Below are positions 6,210-13,065 of a stretch of 13,065 nucleotides of DNA, one piece after another. Under the pieces are notes generated by a model. It was not told where the DNA came from. It saw nothing but the letters and a program-made list of their open reading frames with translations, and ran no database searches. The translations under genes were made by a program, and so were the position numbers. The DNA is taken from positions 1-13,065 of the forward strand of contig JBKGYS010000070.1 of assembly GCA_046545955.1 (NCBI GenBank). Direction: 5' to 3'. The stretch is from SLAN01 sp046545955 (GTDB taxonomy: Bacteria; Spirochaetota; Spirochaetia; DSM-27196; SKKC01). Numbering within the stretch: the first letter of the stretch is position 1; each line of letters opens with the position of its first letter.

Positions 6210-7666
6210 TGTGGTTTCTTAGAACTGACGTGCACGGGAATCCGGCAGCGACGACCATCGAGGATCTCGATGTCGTAGCGTGGCGGCGGCGCCGACGGTG
6301 GGCGCGAGTGGGCATAATCTACACGACAATGCTCGCCTTTGCGGTGATTTTTGTCGGTCCGCTGCTCTTCGCGGCGATATCGAGTCTCAAGGTCAATCCG
6401 CTCGACTATCCACCGAATTTACGTATTCAGGAACTCAATCCGGCGAACTGGCTACAGGCCGCCCGCCTCGGGAGAATGGGCTCGGGAAATGTATGGCAGG
6501 GGGGCATAGCTCCCGGCGCCGATGTGCCGTTCGAAATTCGATACTTCGTCCCCGACGGTGTCGATGTTACACCACCGTCGATCGAGGTTCCACGACGCCG
6601 GCCGGGCGGAGGGCTCGGCGCGGTCCGCGCGATCGAGTACGCCGCGGACTACACCGAGCTCAGTGAGGTAACGGTTGCCGAACGCAAACGGGGACGCTAC
6701 GACGTCGACGGAGAGAGTGTCGAAGGCAGCTACGTGTCCTTCGCTTTTACGCTACGATACCCCGGTGACGGACCGTGGATTAATCGTGTTCCGCTCGACG
6801 CCGAGGCGGAGCCGGGATATCGATATGTGTCGAGCACATTGCCGGCAAGTCGACTCGAGCGACGCGGACGTGTCGTATCGTACATCAACCTGACTCCCGG
6901 TATATATCGCTACGTGTTTCGAAACTACGCCCGCCTTTTCGATGAGGCCCGAAGCGTGACGAGCGGAGCGGCGTTGTTCGCCGCATGGACCCGGAACTCG
7001 TTCTTCGTCGCCTTTGTCCGGGTGCTCACGAATCTCTTTTTCGCGTCGATGGCCGGCTACGCGCTCGCGAGGTATCGGTTCCGCGGCAAATATCTCGTCT
7101 TTCTCGCTCTCCTGTTCAGTCAGATGGTGCCCGCGCAGGTGACCTTCATCTCCAACTATCTTCTGTTGCGAGACGGACTGTTCGGCGTGAGCCGGCTGCT
7201 CGGACGCGAGTCGCTGCTGAACTCACTATGGGGTGTCATTATCGCGGGTGCGGGAAGCGGCGCGGCAATGATTGAGGCCGGCAAAGTGTTCATCATGAAA
7301 CAGTTTTTCGAGACCATACCCGGCGACGTGGAAGAGGCGGCGTTAATAGACGGCGCATCGCAGTGGCAACGGTATTGGAAAGTGGTACTGCCGATCGCTC
7401 GTCCCGCCCTCGGCGCGGTCACCATTCTGACGTTTCAGGGCGCGTGGAACGAGTTCTTCTGGCCATTCATCGTGCTAACGAGCCCCGAAGAGATCAAGAC
7501 CCTGCCGATCGGACTCCTTTCGTTTCGGCAAACCTATGGCGCGGCCGGAGACTGGGGACTTATCCTCTCCGGTGCGATACTCAGCGCGCTGCCGGTGGTT
7601 ATCGTATTCGTCGTGTTCCAGAAGTACTTCCTTCGGGGCGTCTCGTTCGGTGGGAGCAAGGGTTAG
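6209..7666 (+). CDS. Sugar ABC transporter permease, MalG type, with large extracytoplasmic insertion
   Basis: The partner channel subunit, 485 residues against a usual 270-300. A basic N-terminus (RRRRRWAR) precedes helix 1 (about 34-58) and the SLK segment. Residues 61-256 then face outside and include about 180 inserted residues rich in Gly, Pro, Arg and alternating hydrophobic (probably beta) stretches, before NYARLF (239-244) rejoins the normal family sequence. Helices 2-6 follow (about 263-285, 295-320, 342-362, 402-424, 448-472). The EAA loop is EEAALIDGASQWQRYW (375-390). The ATG overlaps the upstream TAA by one base. The insertion is comparable in idea to the periplasmic P2 loop of MalF, but it is in the other subunit and I do not recognise its sequence. 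Confidence 0.92.
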   Translation: MWFLRTDVHGNPAATTIEDLDVVAWRRRRRWARVGIIYTTMLAFAVIFVGPLLFAAISSLKVNPLDYPPNLRIQELNPANWLQAARLGRMGSGNVWQGGIAPGADVPFEIRYFVPDGVDVTPPSIEVPRRRPGGGLGAVRAIEYAADYTELSEVTVAERKRGRYDVDGESVEGSYVSFAFTLRYPGDGPWINRVPLDAEAEPGYRYVSSTLPASRLERRGRVVSYINLTPGIYRYVFRNYARLFDEARSVTSGAALFAAWTRNSFFVAFVRVLTNLFFASMAGYALARYRFRGKYLVFLALLFSQMVPAQVTFISNYLLLRDGLFGVSRLLGRESLLNSLWGVIIAGAGSGAAMIEAGKVFIMKQFFETIPGDVEEAALIDGASQWQRYWKVVLPIARPALGAVTILTFQGAWNEFFWPFIVLTSPEEIKTLPIGLLSFRQTYGAAGDWGLILSGAILSALPVVIVFVVFQKYFLRGVSFGGSKG

Positions 7667-7697
7667 GCATTACCACATTGGAGCAACAAAGCATCTC

Positions 7698-9584
7698 ATG
7701 AACTTAGTTGACAACCTCGTACTCAAAGAGAACTACACCTTCGTTGTGCTCGACGCGCACGGAGCCATTCGCCCCGGTGGCGAGCACGGCCTGTACAATA
7801 TGGACACCCGCTTCCTCGCGGGCTATGAATGGAAATTCGACGCGGAGGTCGCACTCCTTCATGTGGACAGTGTGCGCTGCTCGCGTATCCATTTCCATTA
7901 CGCCGACTTTCCGGATAACTACCAGCGAATGTCGGTACAGCGCTCGCTCGCCCTCGTCGCCGACGGGATGCAGGACGAACTCACATTCGAGAACACGAGT
8001 CTCGGCGAGGTTTCGCTGACACTGTCGCTCGCCGTCGAATGTGACTTCGTCGATATGTTTGTCGCCCGCGATCGGCATACGGGACGCCAATCCCGGTTCG
8101 CCGAGCGGTCGCTTGAATCCGACCGCTCGATCGTATACCGGTATCGGGCGTCCGATTCGCTGGACTTCGCGACATCGCTACGCTGGAGCGGCACCGTGGA
8201 GGCGCAGTACGGCGGTGCGGCCGGTCCACCCATTCGCGCGACGGTCCGACTTGCTCCCGGTGAAAGGCAGTCGCTGACCGTTTACACCACGATTTTCAAC
8301 CCGCTCGACGCGCCGAGAGAACCGATACGCTACGAACAGTGGCGCGAGTCGGCTCCGGTGCTGGGCAAAGGGGACATCGAGCGGTACGCGTTCGACAGAC
8401 AGGTTCTGAACCGGGCGGTCGACGACCTTCGGTCGTTGCTTTTATTCACCGAAGACGGTCCGATTCCGGCAGCCGGTATTCCGTGGTTCGTAGCGGCGTT
8501 CGGCAGGGATGCGTTGATCACCTGTCTGTTTACCTCCGGCGCCTGGCCGGAAGTATCGGAGGGAACGCTGCGATATCTAGGTCGACATCAGTCCGTCGAT
8601 CACGATACATACCGCGGGGCGAGTCCGGGGAAGATCCTGCACGAGCTTCGATTCGGCGAGCTCTCGCGCACCGGTTCGGTTCCCTTCGGCCCGTACTACG
8701 GGTCGATCGACGCGACGCCGCTCTACATAGTGCTCACCGGCGCGCTCATCGAGCGCCTCGATTGTAGTGACTTGGCGATAGAGCTCGCCGACACGTGGCG
8801 ACTGGCGATCGAATGGCTCGAGCGCTACGGCGACATCGACGGCGACGGGCTGCTCGAATACGTAGGAAGCGCTGCCGGTGACGGGCAGGGGCTGCCGATT
8901 CAATCGTGGAAGGATTCGAACGACTCGATGAGCCATGCCGACGGAACGCTTGCCGAAGGGGCGATCGCGCCGGTGGAGGCGCAGGGGTATTACTATGCCG
9001 CTCTCGTGACAGGTGCGCGCCTCGAGCGGCTCTGCGGCAACGAGGCGAGAGCCGCGGTGTTGGAGCGGCGTTCGATCGAAGTCGGGCGCCGGTTTGAGGA
9101 TCGCTTCTGGATAGATCGGCTCGGTACGTACGCAATGGCGCTCGATGGCGAGAAACGTCGGCTCGAAGTCAAATCGTCGAACGTCGGCCACCTGTTATGG
9201 TCGGGAATCGTGCCCTCCGACAAAGCGGGCAAGGTACGCGACACTCTTTTCGGACCGGACCTGTGGACCGGGTGGGGATTTCGCACGCTTGGGGCATCGG
9301 AAGTTCGATACAATCCGCTGAGCTACCATAACGGTTCTGTCTGGCCGCACGATACGGCAATCGCGGCGCTCGGCCTTGCCGGATACGGGTTTCACTCCGA
9401 AGCGCGCCTCGTGCGCAACGCACTCTACGACCTTGCGGCGCACCAACGCGATCTGAGACTCCCGGAGCTCGTTGCCGGATACGATCGTTCGGAGGATTGC
9501 GGGCCGGTCCCGTATCCGGTAGCGTGCAGGCCTCAGGCGTGGGATGCCGCCGCGCTCGTTGCCCTCGCCACAATCGGCGAGTAG
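7698..9584 (+). CDS. Cytoplasmic glycogen-debranching-type glycoside hydrolase (amylo-alpha-1,6-glucosidase-like)
   Basis: A 628-residue hydrolase of the COG3408 type. Residues 1-210 match the N-terminal beta domain of bacterial debranching-like enzymes (LVLKENYTFVVLD; GLYNMDTRFLAGYEW). Residues 225-628 form the alpha/alpha-toroid catalytic region with the family's GRDALI (269-274), YYGSIDATPLYI (333-344), QSWKDSNDS (402-410), NGSVWPHD (545-552) and CRPQAWDAAA (610-619). No signal peptide is present, so it should act in the cytoplasm on glycosides imported by the transporter encoded just upstream (31-nt gap, same strand, no terminator). The exact linkage is unknown: proteins with this architecture are annotated as amylo-alpha-1,6-glucosidases, but transporter-linked members could act on small alpha-glucosides or compatible-solute glycosides. 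The ATG at 7698 is the best start, although its GGAG (7680-7683) is 14 nt away. Confidence 0.88.
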   Translation: MNLVDNLVLKENYTFVVLDAHGAIRPGGEHGLYNMDTRFLAGYEWKFDAEVALLHVDSVRCSRIHFHYADFPDNYQRMSVQRSLALVADGMQDELTFENTSLGEVSLTLSLAVECDFVDMFVARDRHTGRQSRFAERSLESDRSIVYRYRASDSLDFATSLRWSGTVEAQYGGAAGPPIRATVRLAPGERQSLTVYTTIFNPLDAPREPIRYEQWRESAPVLGKGDIERYAFDRQVLNRAVDDLRSLLLFTEDGPIPAAGIPWFVAAFGRDALITCLFTSGAWPEVSEGTLRYLGRHQSVDHDTYRGASPGKILHELRFGELSRTGSVPFGPYYGSIDATPLYIVLTGALIERLDCSDLAIELADTWRLAIEWLERYGDIDGDGLLEYVGSAAGDGQGLPIQSWKDSNDSMSHADGTLAEGAIAPVEAQGYYYAALVTGARLERLCGNEARAAVLERRSIEVGRRFEDRFWIDRLGTYAMALDGEKRRLEVKSSNVGHLLWSGIVPSDKAGKVRDTLFGPDLWTGWGFRTLGASEVRYNPLSYHNGSVWPHDTAIAALGLAGYGFHSEARLVRNALYDLAAHQRDLRLPELVAGYDRSEDCGPVPYPVACRPQAWDAAALVALATIGE

Positions 9585-9841
9585 GCGCCACTTTTCGGGC
9601 AATCGTCCGGCTCCCTATTGCGCTCACGTCCGCGGAGACGAGCTCGGCATATCCGGTGTTCACAAGCGAGTACACCTTCAAAATCGCGTCGTGATCCAGT
9701 GGCCATAAGACCGTGGAGAACTCGAACCGAACCGCCGGCGCGAAGCGTTACCCCCGCACCGCATGCACCGCTTTCGGCCGGGCGCGCGACGGGGGGTGGA
9801 CATCAACCTGAACCAGATTTCCGAATTCTTCGCGCATACGC
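9585..9841. other. Intergenic gap with a coding-like, stop-interrupted minus-strand frame
   Basis: No clear terminator follows the hydrolase gene. On the minus strand a single frame reads EEFGNLVQVDVHPPSRAR, then a TAA (9750-9748), then continues in the same frame as RFAPAVRFEFSTVLWPLD and ILKVYSLVNTGYAELVSADV. The composition looks coding, but there is no ribosome site and no family was recognised. It may be a decayed gene or chance. Confidence 0.3.
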
Positions 9842-9870
9842 TCGAAACAGCGGGGTTCTGTTGCTATATT
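9842..9870 (+). promoter_or_regulatory. Extended -10 promoter of the MFS transporter gene
   Basis: -10 TATATT (9865-9870) is preceded by TGC, forming an extended -10 (TGnTATATT). A weak -35 TCGAAA (9842-9847) lies 17 bp upstream. The expected start site (about 9877-9878) coincides with the A of the ATG of the transporter gene, which has no ribosome-binding site. Confidence 0.6.
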
Positions 9871-9877
9871 CCGCAGC

Positions 9878-11170
9878 ATGGCAGACACACCCGCCGGCGA
9901 ACTCGCCGCACCGCCGGGCGCGAACTCCCTTGGCTCGCGAACGACCGTCGTTGCAATCATGATCTCGGTGTTTCTCATGGGGGCGGGAATGGGTGTGCAG
10001 GGCTCGGCTGTGTCCCTGCGGGGAGGCATCGAGGGATTCTCAGACTCGGTAGTCGGGATCATCATGTCCGCGAATTACGTGGGCCTGATTATAGGCTCCA
10101 TGGTGGCCCCCACCCTTATCCGCAATGTCGGGTACGTGCGCGCGTTCGCCGCGTCGGCCTCGCTCGGGTCGGCGTCTGCTATTTCACACCTTCTTCTGAT
10201 CGCACCGTCGGCCTGGATCCTGTTTCGTACTGCGACCGGATTCTCGCTCGCGGTCATGTTCGTGGTCGCCGAAAGCTGGTTGAACGCGTCGAGTACAAGC
10301 GCGAACCGCGGGCGGCTACTGAGTGTTTACAGCGTGGTATACCTCGTATCGATGGGCGCCGGACAGCCACTGCTCGCGATTTTTCCGCCCGGTGGGTTCG
10401 AAATCTTCGGCGCGACGACGGTGCTTATCTCGTTCTGCCTCATCCCGGTCGCAGTCATGCGGGTGACCGGGGAGCCGAGCGCCGATCGCGAACCACCGCG
10501 GCTAATACGGACATTCATGAAGTCGCCGCTGGCCGGGAGCGGAATAGTCGTGGCAGGCCTTATGGCCGGCGCGACCTGGAGCCTGACCCCGCTTTACGGG
10601 CAGCAAGTCGGTATGGACGGCGGAGCGATCGGCGTTCTGATGCTTCTGGTCTCCTTAGGGACGCTGGCGCTCCAATGGCCGCTCGGTTGGATGTCGGACA
10701 AGCGCAGTCGGCGCGTGGCGATCCTGTGGAGTATCGGCGCCGCCGCGGTCGCGGCGGCGCTCATCGCAGCCGTGCGCCCGAGCGGAGGCGTGCTCTACGT
10801 ACTCATTTTTCTGTACGGTGGGTTCGGCATGCCGCTCTACTCGCTTTCGGTGGCGCTTGCGAACGACCAGTTCGAGCCGCGCGAGATGGTCCGCGCCGCA
10901 GGGGCCATTGTCATTTACTATGGGATCGGAAACGCTCTCGGTCCTCTCCTCGGAAGTCAATTCATGCGGTGGTTCGGTCCGGCAGGCCTTTTCCTTTCGA
11001 TGACGCTTGTATTCGGGTTCTTTGTCGCATTCGTTGTCGTGCGGATCGTGCTGATCCCCGCGTTGCCGAGACCGAACAGCTTGTATCGCGTTTACCCGCG
11101 CACAAGCGCCGCTGCGTTTCAGATGCTTCGCAAGGTTCGCGGCAGGTCCAAACCGTCGGCCGAGGAATAG
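9878..11170 (+). CDS. Major facilitator superfamily transporter, YcaD-like
   Basis: A 430-residue inner-membrane protein with about 12 hydrophobic segments, the normal MFS size. The region FVVAESWLNASSTSANRGR followed by LLSVYSVVYL (about residues 129-157) closely recalls the E. coli YcaD group, whose substrates are not established. The tail YRVYPRTSAAAFQML is typical of its high-GC homologues. The first helix starts near residue 22, after a 20-residue polar tail. The ATG at 9878 is preferred over an internal ATG at 9959, which would remove part of helix 1; neither has a ribosome site. The start falls where the promoter at 9842-9870 predicts transcription to begin, so the message may be leaderless. 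The diguanylate cyclase gene follows after 43 nt and may be co-transcribed. Whether it is linked to the sugar operon is unclear. Confidence 0.9.
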   Translation: MADTPAGELAAPPGANSLGSRTTVVAIMISVFLMGAGMGVQGSAVSLRGGIEGFSDSVVGIIMSANYVGLIIGSMVAPTLIRNVGYVRAFAASASLGSASAISHLLLIAPSAWILFRTATGFSLAVMFVVAESWLNASSTSANRGRLLSVYSVVYLVSMGAGQPLLAIFPPGGFEIFGATTVLISFCLIPVAVMRVTGEPSADREPPRLIRTFMKSPLAGSGIVVAGLMAGATWSLTPLYGQQVGMDGGAIGVLMLLVSLGTLALQWPLGWMSDKRSRRVAILWSIGAAAVAAALIAAVRPSGGVLYVLIFLYGGFGMPLYSLSVALANDQFEPREMVRAAGAIVIYYGIGNALGPLLGSQFMRWFGPAGLFLSMTLVFGFFVAFVVVRIVLIPALPRPNSLYRVYPRTSAAAFQMLRKVRGRSKPSAEE

Positions 11171-11213
11171 TCGCTTTTCGTTTCAGCGAAACCCGGATAC
11201 CTTAAGAGGGCAT

Positions 11214-12590
11214 ATGAAAACCGCGGATAGTCTCTATGAAAGCCTCAGCAAGGAACACGTTCGAGAGAAGGTTTTCCAGGCGGGGTATTTCTTTGGCGAT
11301 CTTGTTAACCACGTTGGAACCACGAGTGCGCCGCTTTTGCGACTCGGGGTCACGAACGAGGAAATGCGCGACGCGACGTATCAGGAGCGAATCCATCCTG
11401 ACGACAGGCCTAACTATATGCGGTTGTGGCACAGACTTAATGACGGGCGCACCGACGAGCTCTACTGCGAGTACCGTGTGAAGAGTGCCGACGGCAACTG
11501 GCACTGGATCGAAACCCATGCGGTCGTGGTCGAACGCACCGAACACGGTACGATCGGCAAAGTAATGGGGTTCGACCGGATTATCGATACCCGCAAGCAG
11601 TCCGAGGAACTGCTCAGCGCCAAACTGCAGGAAGCCCAACAGAAAATCGAGATTAATGAGGCTATGCGACGAGTGGGTGCGAATATGACCCTCGACGGCG
11701 ACCTGCGAAACATGCTCGAGCAGGCGACCCGAGAACTCGCAGCGGTTATCACGTTCGACAGCGCCGAGGTGGTGACGCTCGCAGGAAAAGAGACACAACG
11801 GGTTTACGGGACATCGCCAAGCAACACGTCGGAAGTGAGGTCGAACCGCGAGACGCTTCAGGAGTTGAGGAATATGCTGTCTGAAAGTCTTTACCCGATT
11901 ATCGTGGACAATCCGCCGGGAGTCCGCTCTGAGGGTTCGCTCCTGCTGGTCCCGCTTCGTGTTCACGATCAGCTCGTCGGAATGGTGCTCCTGTGGCGCT
12001 ACGATGGGCCGACCTTCTCCGGCGACGATCTGTATCCGGTTATGGCGCTCACCGACAGCCTCGCCACCGCGGTGTACGACCGAAGCTATTTCCGGGAGAC
12101 GGTCACGAGACTCGAGCACGACGGGCTAACCGGGTTTCTCACGCGCTCGGCGTTCGATCGGGAAGTCCCTGCGCTGTGGGATGAGTACAAAAGCCTGCAC
12201 CCCGTAAACGCGATCGCGATGCTCGACATAGACCGATTCAAGCAGGTCAACGATACATACGGTCACGCAGCCGGCGACGAGGTCCTCCGTAAACTCGCCG
12301 AGCTTATGCGCGACGGCTTACGGCAGGAGGACATTCTCGTGCGCTACGGCGGGGAGGAGTTCGTCGTCATCCTACCGAATACAAACGCGGACACCGCGGT
12401 CCGCATTGTCGACCGCTTGCGTGAGGACTGTAGCGCGTCGAAAGAGTTTAACCTTCCGATACCGGTAACGTTCAGCGCCGGAATTGCCGAATGCGCCCAA
12501 TCGCACTGCGACCTTCAATCGCTGCTCCAGCAGGCCGACCTCCAGCTCTACCGCGCGAAACGCGGCGGGCGAAACCGGGTTTGTCGGTAA
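11214..12590 (+). CDS. PAS-GAF-GGDEF diguanylate cyclase
   Basis: A 458-residue soluble signalling enzyme that makes cyclic di-GMP from two GTP. Residues about 20-128 form a PAS domain (ERIHPDDRPNYMRLW; EYRVKSADGNWHWIE). A short coiled linker (about 129-150) follows, then a GAF-like domain (about 155-290). The GGDEF domain (about 300-458) has the opening HDGLTGFLTRSAFD, metal ligand Asp338 in DIDRFKQVND, active-site GGEEF (379-383), and an intact inhibitory I-site RQED (370-373) five residues before it, so product feedback is expected. No membrane helix or signal peptide is present; the sensed signals, read by PAS and GAF, are unknown. The ATG at 11214 follows AAGAGGG closely. It lies 43 nt after the MFS gene with no clear promoter or terminator between them, suggesting one transcript. 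Confidence 0.95.
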   Translation: MKTADSLYESLSKEHVREKVFQAGYFFGDLVNHVGTTSAPLLRLGVTNEEMRDATYQERIHPDDRPNYMRLWHRLNDGRTDELYCEYRVKSADGNWHWIETHAVVVERTEHGTIGKVMGFDRIIDTRKQSEELLSAKLQEAQQKIEINEAMRRVGANMTLDGDLRNMLEQATRELAAVITFDSAEVVTLAGKETQRVYGTSPSNTSEVRSNRETLQELRNMLSESLYPIIVDNPPGVRSEGSLLLVPLRVHDQLVGMVLLWRYDGPTFSGDDLYPVMALTDSLATAVYDRSYFRETVTRLEHDGLTGFLTRSAFDREVPALWDEYKSLHPVNAIAMLDIDRFKQVNDTYGHAAGDEVLRKLAELMRDGLRQEDILVRYGGEEFVVILPNTNADTAVRIVDRLREDCSASKEFNLPIPVTFSAGIAECAQSHCDLQSLLQQADLQLYRAKRGGRNRVCR

Positions 12591-12610
12591 GCCCGTCTGT
12601 TTCTGCGCGC

Positions 12611-12627
12611 TTGCCCAGCAAGGGCAA
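12611..12627. other. Small hairpin after the diguanylate cyclase gene
   Basis: TTGCCC (12611-12616) and GGGCAA (12622-12627) form a 6-bp stem with a 5-nt loop, 20 nt after the stop codon. There is no T tract on either side, so termination is only a possibility. Confidence 0.35.
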
Positions 12628-12629
12628 AC

Positions 12630-12733
12630 GCCCGACCCGGCTAAGCAACGTCACGGGGCCGGCGCAACGTCACCGACCCCGCGGCGCAACGTGCCCGACC
12701 CGGCTAAGCAGCGTCACGGGGCCGGCGCAACGT
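12630..12733. repeat. GC-rich 41-bp direct repeat in a convergent intergenic region
   Basis: Two 41-bp copies, 12630-12670 and 12693-12733, differ only at one base (A12648 versus G12711) and are 63 bp apart start to start. Each runs from GCCCGACCCGGCTAAGCA to GGGGCCGGCGCAACGT. The 22-bp spacer ends in a further partial match, GCGGCGCAACGT. Hairpins can form, for example GGGGCCGG (12655-12662) with CCGACCCC (12673-12680), one mismatch. The repeat lies between converging gene ends, where it may act as a bidirectional transcription barrier or be a dispersed intergenic repeat family. The 63-bp period keeps plus-strand frames open, but no gene is supported. Confidence 0.85.
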
Positions 12734-12761
12734 GGCCGGGCCGGCGCTGCCCGCCTACGCC

Positions 12762-13065
12762 TTACGCCTCGCACGCCGAGCAGTTGAGCAGATTCCGGTT
12801 GAACTCCTGCGCGGCGTTTATTGAATGCTGATAGTACAGCGTTTTCACCCCAAGCTCCCAGGCGCGGATGTGAAGCTGATTAATGTCTTTGATTGGCGTC
12901 GCCGGATGGATCATGAGATTCAGGCTCTGCGACTGATCGATGAACTTCTGCCGCTGTGCCGCCTGCTGCACGACGGCGAGCTGGCTTATCTCGGAGAATG
13001 TTTTGAACACCTCGCGTTCCTCGTCGGTGAGCGTCTCGGTCAAGTGCGCCACCGAGCCGCCGTTT
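12762..13065 (-). CDS. nrdA: Class Ia ribonucleoside-diphosphate reductase large subunit, C-terminal end
   Basis: The last 100 residues of the alpha subunit, which reduces ribonucleotides to deoxyribonucleotides for DNA synthesis; the rest lies beyond the window. Visible are NGGSV at the truncated edge, IDQSQSLNL, AWELGVKTLYYQHS containing the Tyr-Tyr radical-transfer dyad, and the mobile C-terminal tail NCSACEA, whose CxxC pair would pass electrons from thioredoxin or glutaredoxin to the active site. The YYQ segment matches E. coli NrdA closely. The stop codon is at 12764-12762. It converges on the diguanylate cyclase gene, with the repeat region between. The small subunit is not in this window. 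Confidence 0.92.
   Translation of the reverse strand, partial: NGGSVAHLTETLTDEEREVFKTFSEISQLAVVQQAAQRQKFIDQSQSLNLMIHPATPIKDINQLHIRAWELGVKTLYYQHSINAAQEFNRNLLNCSACEA

Noticed and set aside
11171..11192. Hairpin between the MFS and cyclase genes as a terminator
   Set aside because: The possible stems are only 5 bp, mutually exclusive, and not followed by a T tract.
9763..11205. A 480-codon plus-strand open frame overlapping the MFS gene
   Set aside because: It is an out-of-frame shadow of the transporter. Its translation is Arg-rich, lacks hydrophobic segments or motifs, and has no ribosome site.
11202..12119. A 305-codon open frame antisense to the diguanylate cyclase
   Set aside because: The opposite strand encodes clear PAS and GAF domains. 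This antisense frame shows no family motif.
12484..12831. Plus-strand open frames running through the 63-bp repeat, giving a repeated peptide TRLS(S/N)VTGPAQR
   Set aside because: The open frames arise because 63 is a multiple of three and stops are rare in GC-rich DNA. They start inside the cyclase gene and overlap the end of nrdA, and no ribosome site was seen.

Overview
This 13 kb stretch looks like an ordinary high-GC bacterial chromosome. No tRNA, rRNA, CRISPR array, insertion sequence or phage gene was seen. The organism is probably a Gram-negative-type, free-living saccharolytic bacterium. The binding-protein signal peptide ends in a Gly/Glu-rich stretch (FSGGEGEQ), which resembles spirochaete (Spirochaeta-like) solute-binding proteins. 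That placement is an inference of low to moderate confidence.

Layout. (1) Positions 1-2148 hold two minus-strand short-chain dehydrogenases (SDRs). The first is cut by the window edge. The second is complete and ends at a strong intrinsic terminator. The two proteins are only distantly similar, yet their promoters share a conserved block: the same -35, a 17-bp spacer opening with TCGGAGATA, the -10, and a downstream TTACAATG. (2) Positions 2466-9584 hold a carbohydrate-uptake locus on the plus strand. It has a LacI-family regulator, a family-1 sugar-binding protein, two membrane permeases and a cytoplasmic glycogen-debranching-type glycoside hydrolase. Two perfect palindromes of the form TGTAAnCGnTTACA lie upstream of the regulator and directly against the -10 box of the binding-protein promoter. 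They give a simple autoregulated repression model. (3) Positions 9842-12590 hold a YcaD-like MFS transporter, possibly translated from a leaderless mRNA, and a PAS-GAF-GGDEF diguanylate cyclase. (4) Positions 12611-12762 are a GC-rich intergenic repeat between convergent genes. The window then ends in the C-terminus of a class Ia ribonucleotide reductase large subunit on the minus strand.

How the genes work together. The binding protein captures a carbohydrate outside the membrane and the two permeases import it. The hydrolase has no signal peptide and would cut it in the cytoplasm. The LacI protein would release the operators when it binds sugar. No ABC ATPase is encoded here, so a shared ATPase from elsewhere is presumably used. 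Both permeases are much longer than usual. The first has a predicted extra two-helix hairpin, and the second carries a roughly 180-residue extracytoplasmic insertion between its first two helices. These expansions, the shared SDR promoter block and the operator pair are the most informative signals here. I did not find a clearly novel multi-gene system such as a defence island or biosynthetic cluster.
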